From the NCBI GenBank assembly GCA_021636625.1, contig JAJWLX010000041.1:1-30254 (forward strand): a stretch of DNA of 30,254 bases, written 5' to 3'. Of the stretch, positions 29,850-30,254 are shown in pieces. The notes beneath the pieces were generated by a model that was not told the origin of the DNA, ran no database searches, and was given only the letters and a program-made list of their open reading frames with translations. Positions within the stretch are counted from its first letter, which is position 1. Each line of letters starts with the position of its first letter. Position numbers and translations under genes: made by a program. The DNA is from Prevotella sp. GTDB taxonomy: Bacteria; Bacteroidota; Bacteroidia; Bacteroidales; Bacteroidaceae.

Positions 29850-29889
29850 CTGTCCAACAATTAGACGGTAGTGTCTAATTGTTGGACAG
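29850..29889. promoter_or_regulatory. Paired TGTCYAA-N3-TTRGACA sites forming a perfect 17-bp inverted repeat
   Basis: 29850-29866 and 29873-29889 are perfect inverted repeats with a 6-nt loop. Seen another way, each half is itself a 17-bp near-palindrome (29851-29867 TGTCCAA-CAA-TTAGACG; 29872-29888 TGTCTAA-TTG-TTGGACA), 21 bp apart. This suits a pair of activator sites about 80-110 bp upstream of the sigma-54-like element. A terminator for the ABC operon is the alternative, but the following T-run is weak. Confidence 0.6.
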
Positions 29890-29944
29890 TTTGTTTAATG
29901 AGAGTTTTTATTTAATGGTTTGATTATCAGGAGAAATGCTGTTT

Positions 29945-29959
29945 TGGCACGGCTCTTGT
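29945..29959 (+). promoter_or_regulatory. Candidate sigma-54 (-24/-12) promoter before the tolC-type gene
   Basis: TGGCAC-N5-TTGT matches the sigma-54 consensus TGGCAC-N5-TTGC apart from the last base. No Bacteroidota -7 box was found nearby. The predicted start near 29970 lies just before the gene. Confidence 0.45.
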
Positions 29960-29974
29960 CCTTATCATGACAAA

Positions 29975-30254
29975 ATGAAGAAGATTATGAAAAGAATAGG
30001 AATATTGATAGGATGGTTGGTCTGGGCAGCTGGAGCTTCGGCACAGAGCTGGAGCCTTGACGACTGCATGAAATACGCCGTGGAGCATGCCACGGAGGTG
30101 AAGCGTGAGGTGGTAAACGCCCGCCAGCGCAAGCAGGATTACCAGTATGCCGTGGCTGGATTCCTGCCTACCGTTTCGGGAGGCGTGCAGGGACAGTACG
30201 CCTGGGGACGAAACATCGACCCGGAAACCAATACTTATAATAATGTAACGACAT
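29975..30254 (+). CDS. TolC family outer-membrane efflux protein, 5' part only
   Basis: The first 93 codons are in the window. A signal peptide (MKRIGILIGWLVWAAGASA, cleaved before QSW) is followed by SLDDCMKYAVEHATEVKREV and LPTVSGGVQGQYAWGRNIDPET, the standard beginning of TolC family proteins of this phylum, where W-S-L-x-x-C-x-x-Y-A-x-x-x-x opens the first helix and a Pro starts the first barrel strand. ATG 29975 and ATG 29987 are both possible; if the sigma-54 element is used, the second gives a more normal leader. The protein should form the outer-membrane duct for the exporter encoded upstream or for one encoded beyond the window. Confidence 0.88.
   Translation, partial: MKKIMKRIGILIGWLVWAAGASAQSWSLDDCMKYAVEHATEVKREVVNARQRKQDYQYAVAGFLPTVSGGVQGQYAWGRNIDPETNTYNNVTT

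Overview
The window looks like a chromosome segment of a Prevotella/Segatella-type member of the Bacteroidota. Three things point there: several genes have promoters of the Bacteroidota form TTTG (or TTGG)-N19/20-TAnnTTTG; Shine-Dalgarno sequences are weak; and the families are typical of the phylum (OmpA/FimB-like fimbrial genes, DUF4369 lipoprotein, Rpn family nuclease, YifB/ComM, GH2 beta-galactosidase with signal peptide, RR/HK plus FtsX permease/ABC/TolC). The species assignment is inference from protein style only.

Layout. (1) 1-4690 is an accessory, partly decayed region: an OmpA-fold protein with a 27-bp minisatellite, a FimB/Mfa2-like lipoprotein, a fimbrillin-like remnant, three CTTAAG palindromes with an exact 22-bp pitch, an Rpn-family nuclease, an exact 33-bp-pitch repeat array directly in front of a broken AAA ATPase gene, and an orphan terminator. 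(2) 4691-11800: an outer-membrane barrel protein, metG, a 32-aa membrane peptide, comM, a redox-motif-less DUF4369/thioredoxin-like lipoprotein, two tRNAs (Gly-GCC, Leu-UAA) and a cysteine-tetrad lipoprotein. (3) 11945-18062 is housekeeping: pyrE-SRPBCC-argH, prmC-recX-comF, and ribD translationally coupled to a 52-aa protein. (4) 18154-24925: secreted GH2 beta-galactosidase, a repeat-rich gap holding a 251-bp nested palindrome, an RNase H, argS and a 63-aa conserved-looking protein. (5) 25077-30254: a histidine kinase and a Fis-type response regulator, divergent from an FtsX/MacB-like permease, ABC ATPase and TolC family protein (cut by the window end), which together look like an export system with its own regulator.

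The regulatory DNA is the most unusual part. Two paired 17-bp palindromes with 3-bp centres lie between the regulator and the permease. A second pair of different sequence lies upstream of a sigma-54-like -24/-12 element before the tolC-type gene. A 44-bp leader is duplicated in front of both recX and comF. An AT-rich motif, TATATATAATAAGGTG, recurs in several leaders. No CRISPR array, rRNA, complete insertion sequence or prophage was seen.
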